From contig NZ_VITV01000004.1 of the NCBI RefSeq assembly GCF_007828035.1, forward strand, positions 449,559-513,558: a stretch of DNA of 64,000 nucleotides, written 5' to 3'. This document shows, in pieces, positions 55,747 to 64,000 of the stretch. Numbering within the stretch: position 1 is the first letter of the stretch; every line of letters starts with the position of its first letter. Source of the stretch: Nitrospirillum amazonense. GTDB taxonomy: Bacteria; Pseudomonadota; Alphaproteobacteria; Azospirillales; Azospirillaceae. Position numbers and translations under genes: made by a program. Under the pieces are notes generated by a model that worked only from the letters and a program-made list of their open reading frames with translations, did not search any database and was not told where the DNA came from.

Positions 55747-56859
55747 ATGAGCCAAGCGAAAAGTCTGGATATTTCGCCGGGTACGTTTGGTGAGCGGGGA
55801 ATTTCCATTCCCTTCACCACCCCGATGCTGAGTCAGGCCCGCATGCGGCCCACCCGCCAGGGCGAACCGGAATTCCTGCTGCCCAGCTTCAACGGCGGCA
55901 AGGGCATGTACATCATGCCCTGGCGCTCCCTGCCGGCGGTCATGACCGTCACCCTGCATGACAGGCTGTTGTACGACGCCCTGCTGGAACTGAAGCAGTA
56001 TTCGCCCGACACCGTGCGCCAGGCGGTATTGGCCGTGCAGGCGACGGGCGTGGCCGGCGGCGACGCCTCGCTGGCGGCGGAAAAGACCCTGGCGCTGGAT
56101 GCGGGTTATCAGGCGCTGACCCAGTTCACCCTGGTTATCGAATTGCTGAAGCTGGCGCGCATGGACCCGGGCGAGCTGCTGGCCACCGGCATGACCGGTT
56201 CCGAAAGCCGGCGCCTGATGCGCGCCGCCCTGGGGCAGTTGGGCCAGCGGGCCAGCCTGCCCGTGGAAGAGATGGTATCGCGGGTGGAGGCTCTGGCCAC
56301 GCTGATTGCCCCCGTGGGCCTGCCGCAGTGCCAGCAGCTGGGACGCCTGCGCATGGCGGTGGGCGAACTGGAGCGCACCCGCGCCAGCCTGCAGCGCTGG
56401 GGCGCCACCGACTTTTCCGAGGTCTCGCAGCTGGCCGATTTCGTGGCCGAGACGGCCAAGGCGGCGCTGGACATGTCGCGCGACCGGCTGGCTCGGCTGG
56501 ACGCCCGCTGCCGCGACCTGGGCGCCATCGCCGGCGATTTTCGTGCACTGCGCACCGCGGTGGCGGAGGATGTGACGCGGCTTGGCTGGCTCATGGACGG
56601 CTGGCCCTTCCTCATCCGCCTGTGGGACAGCGTGTCCGACAGCCCGCTGGAGACGCAGCAGTCCACCATGGGTGAGCTGTTCCGCCTGGCCCCCCTGATC
56701 CCGGTGGGCGAGGGTGGCAAGGAGCCGTCGGCCTACGACCTTGAGGTGCTGGGGAAGATACAGACGCGCTGGCTGCGGATGGGCGAGGACTGGCGCACCG
56801 GCGCCCTCGACATGACGGCGGTGATGCGGATCGAAGCCTTGAAGGCGACGCTGTCATGA
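55747..56859 (+). CDS. Unknown protein, first of a coupled pair
   Basis: 370 residues from the ATG at 55747 (an upstream in-frame ATG at 55696 would add 17 Gly/Ala-rich residues; the ribosome site is weak in both cases). No signal peptide or membrane helix. The protein is mostly helical: an N-terminal ~85-residue region (PFTTPMLSQARMRPTRQGEPEFLL, then MYIMPWRSLPAVMTVTLHDRLLYDALLEL), and long helices with heptad-like leucines from about residue 125. Charged and amphipathic, it suggests a scaffold or regulator, but I recognise no family. It overlaps the next gene by 4 bp. Confidence 0.7.
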   Translation: MSQAKSLDISPGTFGERGISIPFTTPMLSQARMRPTRQGEPEFLLPSFNGGKGMYIMPWRSLPAVMTVTLHDRLLYDALLELKQYSPDTVRQAVLAVQATGVAGGDASLAAEKTLALDAGYQALTQFTLVIELLKLARMDPGELLATGMTGSESRRLMRAALGQLGQRASLPVEEMVSRVEALATLIAPVGLPQCQQLGRLRMAVGELERTRASLQRWGATDFSEVSQLADFVAETAKAALDMSRDRLARLDARCRDLGAIAGDFRALRTAVAEDVTRLGWLMDGWPFLIRLWDSVSDSPLETQQSTMGELFRLAPLIPVGEGGKEPSAYDLEVLGKIQTRWLRMGEDWRTGALDMTAVMRIEALKATLS

Positions 56860-58235
56860 CCGACGCGGCCATCGCCCAGTGGCAGACCCTGGCGCGTGAT
56901 GCCACGCGGCTCAGCGACGCCAAGTTCCTGCAAATCTACGCCCTGCTGGAACAGCTGGGGGACAAGCCCGGCATCGCCGGCGCGTTCGACGCCATGCGCC
57001 CGCGCCTGACCCAGCTGCGCCCGCCCCGCCGGCCCACCGTCTCGCGCCTGTTCTTTCGACCGGCGGAGGATCTGTTCGACGACCCCGGCGTCTATACCCG
57101 CCGGCTGCAGCGGGTATCGCGCGGCACCTTGCCCACCGCGTGGAAGCTGGTGCGGGCACGGCTGGACGGCGGCATGGTGGATGGCGTCGCCCAGGGCATC
57201 CTGAAGGCCGATCCGCGCGATCCGCGTGTGATGGCCCGCGTCGCGGCCCCCCTCTGGGAAGCGGGCGCCCAGGCGCTGGCGGCCATCGCCGACGAGGCGG
57301 AAAACAACCTGCGCTTCATGGTCGACAATTTCGGCCGCGACGACGACGTGCTGCGGCAGATCCAGACACTGCGCGACGTGCTGCTGCTGGGCGGCGTCAT
57401 CGAGGATTTGAAGCAACGCCTGCCGGAACGCCCCATCGGCGACCTGGCGGAAAGCCATGTCGAGGCCATCAAGGGCGTCATGGCGCAACTGGGCGGGGCG
57501 GAAAGCCCGCAGGCCGCGGCGCCCGTGTTGCTGGTGCTGACCGCGCGCATGCTGCGCCCCGGCGTGGTCCTGAAGATGCTGACCGACATGCGCGTGACCG
57601 GCAACAGCCAGGCGCAGCGCGACGCCCTGACGCGCGACCTGTCGGGCGTGGTCGTGGGCAACCTGCTGCGCCAGACCGGCACCATGGCCAAAGCGCCGGA
57701 GCCGACGCCGGGCGCCGCCCCGCCTTCCAAGGATCCGGTGCAGCAACTGGGCTCCCTGGCCGCGGTGGCGGAGCGGCTGACCGATGGCCTCACCTCGGTC
57801 AACGACAGTGTCGCCATCCTGCGCGACAAGAAGATCGTCGATCGCGTGGCCGCCGCCCGCAGTGAGATCGGCGAATTCGTGCTGACCACTGTGCTGGGCA
57901 ACGTGGAAAAGACCCTGGCCGGCCTGATGTATTCCGCGGGCGGCGTCTCCACCCCGCCCGACGAGATGAAGAAGGCGGAGGCCACGGTTCTAGCGCTCAA
58001 GCGCTCCGCCAAGCTGGCGGGGCACCTAGGCATCCAGCGCGAGGTCGCCGCCAAGATCACGGAAATCCGGCGGGAGATCGAACGCCAGGCTGACCGCATG
58101 ATGGCCGCGCCCGGCGCCCGGGGCGATCCCGAGGTTCGCCGCCAGATGTTCAACAACCTGCGCCTGGTCGAAATCCTGGCCGGCTCGGACGAGGCGGAGC
58201 GGATGTACCGCGAGTGGAACCGCCGGTTGACCTGA
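56856..58235 (+). CDS. Unknown protein, second of a coupled pair
   Basis: 459 residues, ATG within the stop of the preceding gene. No signal peptide or membrane segment. It appears largely alpha-helical: an N-terminal part with LRPPRRPTVSRLFFRPAEDLFDD (about residues 54-76), a central part with ILKADPRDPRVMARVAAPLWEAG, a Pro-rich linker near 280-295 (EPTPGAAPPSKDP) and a C-terminal helical domain (VNDSVAILRDKKIVDRVAAARSEI through ITEIRREIERQADRMM). I recognise no family. Its 3' end extends into a 15-bp tandem repeat. Confidence 0.7.
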   Translation: MTDAAIAQWQTLARDATRLSDAKFLQIYALLEQLGDKPGIAGAFDAMRPRLTQLRPPRRPTVSRLFFRPAEDLFDDPGVYTRRLQRVSRGTLPTAWKLVRARLDGGMVDGVAQGILKADPRDPRVMARVAAPLWEAGAQALAAIADEAENNLRFMVDNFGRDDDVLRQIQTLRDVLLLGGVIEDLKQRLPERPIGDLAESHVEAIKGVMAQLGGAESPQAAAPVLLVLTARMLRPGVVLKMLTDMRVTGNSQAQRDALTRDLSGVVVGNLLRQTGTMAKAPEPTPGAAPPSKDPVQQLGSLAAVAERLTDGLTSVNDSVAILRDKKIVDRVAAARSEIGEFVLTTVLGNVEKTLAGLMYSAGGVSTPPDEMKKAEATVLALKRSAKLAGHLGIQREVAAKITEIRREIERQADRMMAAPGARGDPEVRRQMFNNLRLVEILAGSDEAERMYREWNRRLT

Positions 58236-58281
58236 CGCCAGTTGATCTGACGCCAGTTGATCTGACGCCAGTTGATCTGAC
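58232..58281 (+). repeat. 15-bp tandem repeat at a gene end
   Basis: CTGACGCCAGTTGAT occurs three times (58232-58246, 58247-58261, 58262-58276) plus a partial CTGAC. A degenerate earlier unit (CGCCGGTTGAC) codes for the last residues of the preceding gene, so the array grew from the gene end; each unit carries an in-frame TGA. Confidence 0.92.
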
Positions 58282-58299
58282 TGGGGCCCGCCGGCCGCC

Positions 58300-59001
58300 T
58301 CAGCCGTTGACCGCCCTCTTCAACGATTTCTCGATCTGGCCGCCGCAATAGCTGTCGCCGTAGCGCCTGACCGACTCCTTGTCCCAGGCGGCCAGGGCCG
58401 GCGTCTGCCAGACCCGGCGGCTCAGGGCCGCTATCCCCGGGGCCGTCTCGTCCAGGATCGCGCCGATGCGGGGGAGGACCCGGCGCAGGGTGGACCACAG
58501 GGTGGCGGTGACAATGTCGGCGACGCCAATGGCGTCCCCGCCCAGCATCAGGCCATGGTCGCGTTGCAGGCCGTGGCGCTGGCCGGTCGCCTCGAAGATC
58601 GACATCCAGCGCCGCAGCCGGGGGACGAAATCCGCCCATGTCGCGGGTGTCCACATCTCCCGCCCGCCGTTCAGGGTGATCTCGTCGATCACGTCGTTGG
58701 CGTCGGCCACGATCTTGAGGGTCATGGCCCGGCCCTGCGGCGAGGGCGGCAGCAGACCCAAGGTATCGCCCAGGTAAAGGGCGATGGCCGGCATCTGCGA
58801 CACGGTGAAATCCGCAGCAGCGTCCACCAGCACGGGCGGACCCATGAAGGGCGCCGGTTGTTCACCCGCGGCGTCTTCCATCACCGCCACCAGAGTGCTT
58901 ACCTCGGGTTCGTCCCAGGTCTTGCCCGCATGGGCCAGGATGGCGCGGATGAACTCCCCCCGAAAGGGGACGGGCCAGTAGTACAGGGTATAGTCAGACA
59001 T
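58300..59001 (-). CDS. Glutathione S-transferase-family protein
   Basis: 233 residues from the ATG at 59001 (GGAGGAGC upstream). Thioredoxin-like N-domain (YTLYYWPVPFRGEFIRAILAHAG, FMGPPVLVDAAADFTVSQMPAIALYLGD with the cis-Pro and Ser of the G-site) and helical C-domain (HGLMLGGDAIGVADIVTATLWSTL). A long insertion (QPAPF to VDAAAD) is mild. Substrate unknown; typical conjugation, peroxidase or lyase roles. It precedes addA on the same strand, reading away from it, so it is downstream of addA. Confidence 0.88.
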   Translation of the reverse strand: MSDYTLYYWPVPFRGEFIRAILAHAGKTWDEPEVSTLVAVMEDAAGEQPAPFMGPPVLVDAAADFTVSQMPAIALYLGDTLGLLPPSPQGRAMTLKIVADANDVIDEITLNGGREMWTPATWADFVPRLRRWMSIFEATGQRHGLQRDHGLMLGGDAIGVADIVTATLWSTLRRVLPRIGAILDETAPGIAALSRRVWQTPALAAWDKESVRRYGDSYCGGQIEKSLKRAVNG

Positions 59002-59082
59002 CGTCAGGGCTCCTCCGGTAGGCTGGCGGGCCAATGACCCAGTTATCCCCCCTCTTGGGTAACTCCCGGCGCGCGATAAGGT

Positions 59083-62000
59083 TCAGCCCAAAATGACGGC
59101 GTCCATGCGGGCGGGATCGACCTCGGTGATGAAGGGGCCGTCGGTCCACAGCAGCAGACAGCGGATGGCCAAGTCCGGATAGATGCGCCTCAGGGCATCC
59201 CGGTAAGCCGCCATCTGCGAGACGTACAGGCCGGGAATATCCTCCGCCGTGCGGGGCGGCGGGCGGTTGGTCTTGAAGTCGACGATCTTGACTTCCGTCT
59301 CCGTCACCACCAGCCGGTCGATCTGGGCCGCCAGGGGGCGCGTGCCCACCGTGCCCACCAGGGGGACTTCCGACCGGCTGTCGGGACCGAACAGGTCGGC
59401 GAATTCCGGATGGTCCAGCACGCGCAGGGTTTCCGACCAGATTTCCTCCCGCGCGGCTTCGTCCAGGCCATGGGCCGGACGGTCCAGCCAGCGGCGGGCG
59501 GCCCCGGGCCGGGACGCCACCGGCATTTCCGGCAACAGCTGCAGCAGCTTGTGGATCAAGGTGCCGCGCTTGAAGCGGCGGGCCTCTTTCGCCTCGCCAT
59601 CGCCCAGGGGCGACCGCACCGCCGGTTCCTCCCCATCCGGGCGGGAGGGGGCCAGCGGACGCGACGGTGCGGGCTCGGCCGCCGGCGGGGCCAGCAGCCA
59701 GGCGGGGGCGGGGGGCACCGCCTCGGCACCGTCGCGCGCGGCGCGTTGGGGGGGCGGGGGACGAGTCTGCGGCTCCGACAGCACCCGGCCGTCGCCGGCC
59801 CATCCCTGGCGTGACACGGCGGTCAGGTCGAAGGCCCGGCTGGGCGCTACGGCGGCCAGCGCCCGTTCCGTCAGCCGGAACCAGGTGTCGTCGCTGGTGG
59901 CCGTCTTGCCCTCATAGCCGCAGATATGCAGCCGGTCCTCCGCCCGAGTCAGGGCCACGTACAGTAGGCGGCGATATTCCTGGTCGCGCCGGCGATCGGC
60001 GGCGGCCCGGGCGGCCCGAGCTTTGGCGTCCTCCTGCTCCCGCCGGGGGGCGTACAGGGGAACGCCGGGGGCGGAGCCGCTCCCGGCGTCGCCTTCTTCG
60101 TTTCCGTGGGGCCACAGGATGCGGGGGCTGGTCACCGGCTTGCGCGTCGTATCGGGCAGGATAACCACCGGCGCCTGCAGGCCCTTGGAACCGTGGACGG
60201 TCATGATGCGCACCTGCCCGCCCTCCGGGCCGCGGTCCTTGGCGCCCGTGTCCAGCTCGCGCTTCACTTCCGTCTTTCCGGCGGCCAGCCAGTGCAGGAA
60301 GGTCTGCAGGGACGGCGGATGGGCACGGTCAAATCCCAGGCACAGGCTCAGGAACTCATCCACCGGGTCGATGGCCTCCGCCCCCAGGCGGCCCAGCAGG
60401 GCGCGCCGGCCGCTGACCGGATCGGCCGGGCAGGGACGGGTCAGCAATCCTGCGAACAGCTCATAGGGGGCGGTGTAGTCGACCTCGCCCAGCAGGCGGC
60501 GCAGCCAGGCATAGGCGGGCTGGAAGCGCGGGTCCGTTTCCGCCCGCTTCACCAGGGCCGGCCACAGGCGGCCGCCGCGCCCGTGCGCCAGGGTGAACAG
60601 CGCTTCCTCATCCAGGCCGATGAAGGGGCTTTTCAGCACGGTGGCCAGGGTCAGGTCGTCTTCCGGCATCAGCAAGAATTGGCCCACCGCCATCAGGTCC
60701 ATGACGGCCAGCTGCTCGGTCAGCACCATGCGGTCCACGCCCGCCACCGGCACCCGCCGTTCCTTCAGCGCGCGCACCAGCTGCTGGACGAAGGCGTTGC
60801 GGCGGCGGACCAGCACCAGGATGTCGCCGGCGGTCAGGGGCCGGCCGCGCGCCTCCAGCACCTCCCCTTTGGCGATCCAATGCGCAATCTGGTCGGCGAT
60901 AACGGTGGCCAGGCGGGCCTGGGGCCTGTCCTCCGGCTCATGGTGCAGGGGCGGGGACCAGGCCGGCGTGTCCGCCCCGTCGCCGGGCCGCACGAGGGGC
61001 CACAGCTCCACCGTGCCCGCCATGCCCTGGCGGAAGGGACGGTGACGGATGGCCTGGGCCGATACGCCGTCCCGGGCCTCCTGCTGCGCGAACACCGTAT
61101 CCACCGCTTGCAGCACGGCGCCGACGGACCGGAAGCTGGTTTCCAGGTCAACGATGGCCCAGGGGCGTTCCGCCTGCTGCACCCGCGCCTGGAAGGTGCG
61201 GCGCATCCGGGCGAACTCCGCCGGGTCGGCCCCCTGGAAGCTGAAGATGGATTGCTTCTCGTCGCCCACCACGAACAGGGTGCGCCGGGCCTGCGACTGG
61301 CCCTCGCCGGCGAAGAACTCCTCCGCCAGGGCGCTCACCACGCGCCATTGCTCCGGGTTGGTGTCCTGCGCCTCATCGATCAGGATGTGGTCCAGGCCGC
61401 CGTCCAGCTTGTACAGCACCCAGGCGCAGGCCTGGGCGTCGCCGGTCAGCAGGGCGCTGGCCGCCAGGATCAAATCGTCGAAGTCCAGTTGCGCCCGGCT
61501 GTCCTTCCAGCGCTGATAGCCTTCCAGCATGCTGCCGGCCAGCGTCAGCAGGCTGGCGGTGGAATGGGCGACCGTCACGGCGCGCAGGCGCTCCTGCAGC
61601 GCCACCAGGCGCTGGCCTTCCTGGGCCAGGATGTCGGCCGTGCGCGGGTTGGCCGCCAGCGCGCCCTTGGTGGCCAGGCGGGAGCGCACCATGCCGTCGG
61701 CCGTCAGGAACAACTGGCGATAGGCCGCGATGTCGGTCAGGCGGCGCTCGATCTGGTCCAGCCACAGCTGGATGCCCTGGCCGCGCTCCACATCTGTCGC
61801 GGTGCCCATGGCCAAGGCGGAGCAGGCGGCGCGCAGGCCGGGGAGGTCCAGCACCTCGTCCCGGCAACCGGCGGCCAGCACGCTTCCCTCCGTCTCGCCC
61901 GGATCGACCTCCAAATGGCGGAACAGGGCGGCGACGGTGCCGTCCAGCCCGCCATGTCCTTCCAGGATGCGGCGGATGCGGCCGCGCTGGGCCACCAGGT

Positions 62001-62607
62001 CGGCCAGCAACTCGGCGAAGCTTTCCTCGTTCAGGGCGCCGGCCAGGCGCTTCAGGGCCCGGCCCAGGGGCGTGTCCGGCCGGTCCTGGGCGGACGCCAG
62101 CATGTGGGCCTGCGCCTCGGCCAGTGCTTCCGCCGCCGTGCGATCATCCATGACCTGGAAATTGGGGGGCAGCCGCGCCTCCAGCGGGAAGCGGCGCAGC
62201 AAGGACTGGCAGAAGGCGTGGATGGTCTGGATCTTCATGCCGCCCGCGGTGTCCAGCACGCGGGCGAACAGGCGGCGGGCGATCAGCACCTCATCCCGCG
62301 TGGGCGGGCGGCCGTTCAGGTCGGCCAGGGCCTGCGTCAGGTCGCCATCCGCCATGACCGCCCAACTTGCAAGGCGTTCTGCAATGCGGTTGGCCATTTC
62401 CGCCGCAGCCGCCTTGGTGAAGGTCAAGCACAGGATGCGGCCGGGCTCGGTGCCGGCCAGCATCAACCGCACCACCCGGTCGGTCAGCACCTTGGTCTTG
62501 CCGGTACCCGCCGAAGCCCCCACCCAGACCGACGTATCGGGGTCCGAGGCCTGGCGCTGCTTGACCGTGGGGTCGATCGGGCGATCCTGGGGGCGCGCCT
62601 CGCTCAT
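59083..62607 (-). CDS. addA: Double-strand break repair helicase-nuclease AddA
   Basis: 1174 residues. UvrD-like helicase: Walker A GASAGTGKTKV (residues 30-40, with K37), Q-motif region upstream, DFDDLILAASAL, DEAQDTNPEQWRVVSAL, VVGDEKQSIFSFQGADPAEF, DLETSFRSVGAVL, MTVHGSKGLQAPVVILPD and YRRLLYVALTRAEDRLHICG, then a C-terminal PD-(D/E)XK nuclease with VKIVDFKTNRPPP near residue 1110. With AddB it resects DNA ends for RecA loading. The start overlaps the addB stop by 4 bp. Confidence 0.96.
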   Translation of the reverse strand: MSEARPQDRPIDPTVKQRQASDPDTSVWVGASAGTGKTKVLTDRVVRLMLAGTEPGRILCLTFTKAAAAEMANRIAERLASWAVMADGDLTQALADLNGRPPTRDEVLIARRLFARVLDTAGGMKIQTIHAFCQSLLRRFPLEARLPPNFQVMDDRTAAEALAEAQAHMLASAQDRPDTPLGRALKRLAGALNEESFAELLADLVAQRGRIRRILEGHGGLDGTVAALFRHLEVDPGETEGSVLAAGCRDEVLDLPGLRAACSALAMGTATDVERGQGIQLWLDQIERRLTDIAAYRQLFLTADGMVRSRLATKGALAANPRTADILAQEGQRLVALQERLRAVTVAHSTASLLTLAGSMLEGYQRWKDSRAQLDFDDLILAASALLTGDAQACAWVLYKLDGGLDHILIDEAQDTNPEQWRVVSALAEEFFAGEGQSQARRTLFVVGDEKQSIFSFQGADPAEFARMRRTFQARVQQAERPWAIVDLETSFRSVGAVLQAVDTVFAQQEARDGVSAQAIRHRPFRQGMAGTVELWPLVRPGDGADTPAWSPPLHHEPEDRPQARLATVIADQIAHWIAKGEVLEARGRPLTAGDILVLVRRRNAFVQQLVRALKERRVPVAGVDRMVLTEQLAVMDLMAVGQFLLMPEDDLTLATVLKSPFIGLDEEALFTLAHGRGGRLWPALVKRAETDPRFQPAYAWLRRLLGEVDYTAPYELFAGLLTRPCPADPVSGRRALLGRLGAEAIDPVDEFLSLCLGFDRAHPPSLQTFLHWLAAGKTEVKRELDTGAKDRGPEGGQVRIMTVHGSKGLQAPVVILPDTTRKPVTSPRILWPHGNEEGDAGSGSAPGVPLYAPRREQEDAKARAARAAADRRRDQEYRRLLYVALTRAEDRLHICGYEGKTATSDDTWFRLTERALAAVAPSRAFDLTAVSRQGWAGDGRVLSEPQTRPPPPQRAARDGAEAVPPAPAWLLAPPAAEPAPSRPLAPSRPDGEEPAVRSPLGDGEAKEARRFKRGTLIHKLLQLLPEMPVASRPGAARRWLDRPAHGLDEAAREEIWSETLRVLDHPEFADLFGPDSRSEVPLVGTVGTRPLAAQIDRLVVTETEVKIVDFKTNRPPPRTAEDIPGLYVSQMAAYRDALRRIYPDLAIRCLLLWTDGPFITEVDPARMDAVILG

Positions 62608-64000
62608 GCTTCACCCCCGTCGCCCACCGACCACTCGGCCACGCGCGCCAGGTGCAGATAGTCGGAATAGCGCGGCGCCATGCCGGGCCGGGGCTGGGAG
62701 CGGTAGGGGGTGGATTCCTGGTCGAACAGGTCGATCAGCTGGCGCAGGCCTTCCACCGCCTCCGCCGCCAGGCGGGCGGGGTCCAGTTTCAGGGCCACCA
62801 CCTGCCCGGCGGGCTCACCCCCCGTCAGGCGCCAGAAGGCCAACTGCTCCACCACCGGCGCCCGCAGGCCGAAACCGCCGGACAGGGCGATGGCGGCTTC
62901 CAGCGGCAGCTGCGGGGCGAAGCCCAGCTCCACGTCCTTGGCCCGGGGCGGGGTGCCGGTCTTGTAGTCGATGATGGCGACGGACCCGTCGGGGTGGCGG
63001 TCGATGCGGTCGGCCTTGGCGATGATCTCGAACGGCTTGTACGCCGTCTCCAGGGTGAGGATGCCCTTGGCCTCGGTCGCCAGGGGCTGGACACCGCCGG
63101 CCCGCCGCTCCCGCTCCAGCGCCAGGAACCAGTCGGCGATGCGCTCGAACCTGGGCCACCAGAAGGTCTCCAGGCTGGGCTGACCGCTGTAGGGGGCGAA
63201 GGCCAGGCGGCCGAAGCGCAGCAGCTGCTCGCGCGCGTCCTCGGGCAGCAGGGTGCCGGGGTTGGCCTTGATGAAGTCGTCCAGCGCCTTGTGGATCATC
63301 GTGCCGCGGTCGGCCGCCCCCGGATCGGCATCCAGCGGGTCCAGCGCCTCCAGGCGCAGGACGTGGCGGGCGTAAAGGGCGTAGGGGTCGCGCATCCAGG
63401 TCTCGATCTGGGTGACCGACAGGCGGCGCGGCCGGGCGGCCACGGGCGGGCGCGGTTCCGGCGGGGCGCAGGGGCGCACGGCCGCCGGCGTGTCCATGGC
63501 CTCCGCCCAGGCGGTCCAGCGGCCCATGGTGATGCTTAAAGCGCGGGGGCGGCCCAGCGCCTTCAGCACCGTGTCCAGCCGCAACAGCCAGCGCGAGGGC
63601 ACGGTGGGCGTGCCCTCCACCCGTTCCGACCGGGTCAGCACCACGGTGGCGGCGCCGCAGGCCTGGGCGAAGTCGTGCGCCGTCTGGCCCAGGTGCCGTT
63701 CCGGCGTGGGCAGGCCGAAGCGCTGGCGCATGGGGCGCGACAGCCAGGGGTCGGCCTTGGGCTGCGGCGGCCAGGTGCCCTCGTTCAGGCCGCCCAGGAT
63801 CATGACGTCGAACTGCTGCAGCCGCGCCTCCAGCAGGCCAAGGATGTAGAGGCGCGGGTGCAGGCCATAGCGGGGGCGCACCGCCCGGCCCACCATCAGG
63901 GCGCTGATGACGGCGGCATAGTCCGGCCCGCCCAGCTCGGGGAAATCGTGCCCGGCGTCCTGCAACTCGTCCACGAAGGCCGCGGCGGCCTCGCCATCAT
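62604..64000 (-). CDS. addB: Double-strand break repair protein AddB, 3' part only
   Basis: The gene runs off the window end; about 465 C-terminal residues are visible (64000 to 62604). The visible part has the helicase-like segment LLEARLQQFDVMILGGLNEGTWPPQP with SRPMRQRFGLPTPERHLGQTAHDFAQACG, and the RecB-type nuclease with TLETAYKPFEIIAKADRIDRHPDGSVAIIDYKTGTPP. This is AddB, the partner of AddA. The N-terminal half is outside the window. Confidence 0.95.
   Translation of the reverse strand, partial: DGEAAAAFVDELQDAGHDFPELGGPDYAAVISALMVGRAVRPRYGLHPRLYILGLLEARLQQFDVMILGGLNEGTWPPQPKADPWLSRPMRQRFGLPTPERHLGQTAHDFAQACGAATVVLTRSERVEGTPTVPSRWLLRLDTVLKALGRPRALSITMGRWTAWAEAMDTPAAVRPCAPPEPRPPVAARPRRLSVTQIETWMRDPYALYARHVLRLEALDPLDADPGAADRGTMIHKALDDFIKANPGTLLPEDAREQLLRFGRLAFAPYSGQPSLETFWWPRFERIADWFLALERERRAGGVQPLATEAKGILTLETAYKPFEIIAKADRIDRHPDGSVAIIDYKTGTPPRAKDVELGFAPQLPLEAAIALSGGFGLRAPVVEQLAFWRLTGGEPAGQVVALKLDPARLAAEAVEGLRQLIDLFDQESTPYRSQPRPGMAPRYSDYLHLARVAEWSVGDGGEA

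Noticed and set aside
60106-62661. 851-codon open frame antisense to addA
   Set aside because: It mirrors the well-conserved AddA coding frame and has no recognisable domain or ribosome site.

Overview
This window is about 64 kb of GC-rich chromosome (codons strongly biased to G or C at the third position) from an alphaproteobacterium. Gene content and order point to Rhodospirillales, most likely the Azospirillaceae (Azospirillum, Nitrospirillum or Niveispirillum type). The evidence is the conserved blocks phoH-ybeY-corC-lnt-XRE-metK-trmB, rimP-nusA-ylxR-infB-rbfA-truB-rpsO-pnp and trpB-trpA-accD-folC, together with chvI/chvG, an Irr-type Fur regulator and trxA/addA/addB. The genus is an inference. 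Almost everything looks like core chromosome. I see no phage, insertion sequence, CRISPR array, plasmid gene, tRNA or rRNA.

Layout. 1-6555: RNA/ribosome maturation and envelope genes (phoH fragment, ybeY, corC, lnt), an XRE regulator, metK and trmB. 6561-10828: a Tat-exported serine hydrolase and an alpha/beta hydrolase (minus strand), divergent from two glycosyltransferases (GT4, GT9). 10988-13686: thrS and infC, the latter with a probable AUA start. 13864-19142: a methylthioribose salvage cluster (mtnA facing mtnK plus a class II aldolase), an SH3b protein and a 2-hydroxyacid dehydrogenase. 19550-29444: the transcription/translation superoperon rimP to pnp. 29986-34759: an outer-membrane barrel, a DUF882 lipoprotein coupled to an OmpR-type regulator lacking its phospho-acceptor Asp, a methyltransferase and ribA. 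34924-39635: an Ala/Pro-rich protein of unknown function, an L,D-transpeptidase-fold protein, a glycerophosphodiesterase and a nitronate-monooxygenase-like flavoprotein. 39888-43068: Irr, then a rubrerythrin / HdrD-like Fe-S protein / DUF3501 operon with an ICE-like box in front. 43133-47660: a small membrane protein, an NAD(P)-binding protein, a HugZ-like protein and ChvI/ChvG. 47834-52219: trpBA-accD-folC. 52230-55097: a TonB-dependent receptor with a Fur-like box, and trxA. 55747-58235: a coupled pair of unknown genes. 58300-64000: a GST, addA and the 3' part of addB.

The most interesting signals are these. (1) A previously unnamed ~120-bp dispersed repeat occurs in three intergenic copies (6561-6679, 15079-15198, 29467-29589, the last inverted); its hairpins keep their pairing while their sequences change. 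(2) The Irr / rubrerythrin / Fe-S / DUF3501 block looks like an iron-controlled peroxide-handling unit. (3) A pseudo-receiver response regulator is translationally coupled to a cell-wall peptidase-like lipoprotein. (4) A methylthioribose-to-DHAP shunt cluster is present. (5) infC uses a non-canonical start. (6) Two genes end in tandem duplications that include their own stop codons. All functional assignments come from reading the sequence; no database search was run.
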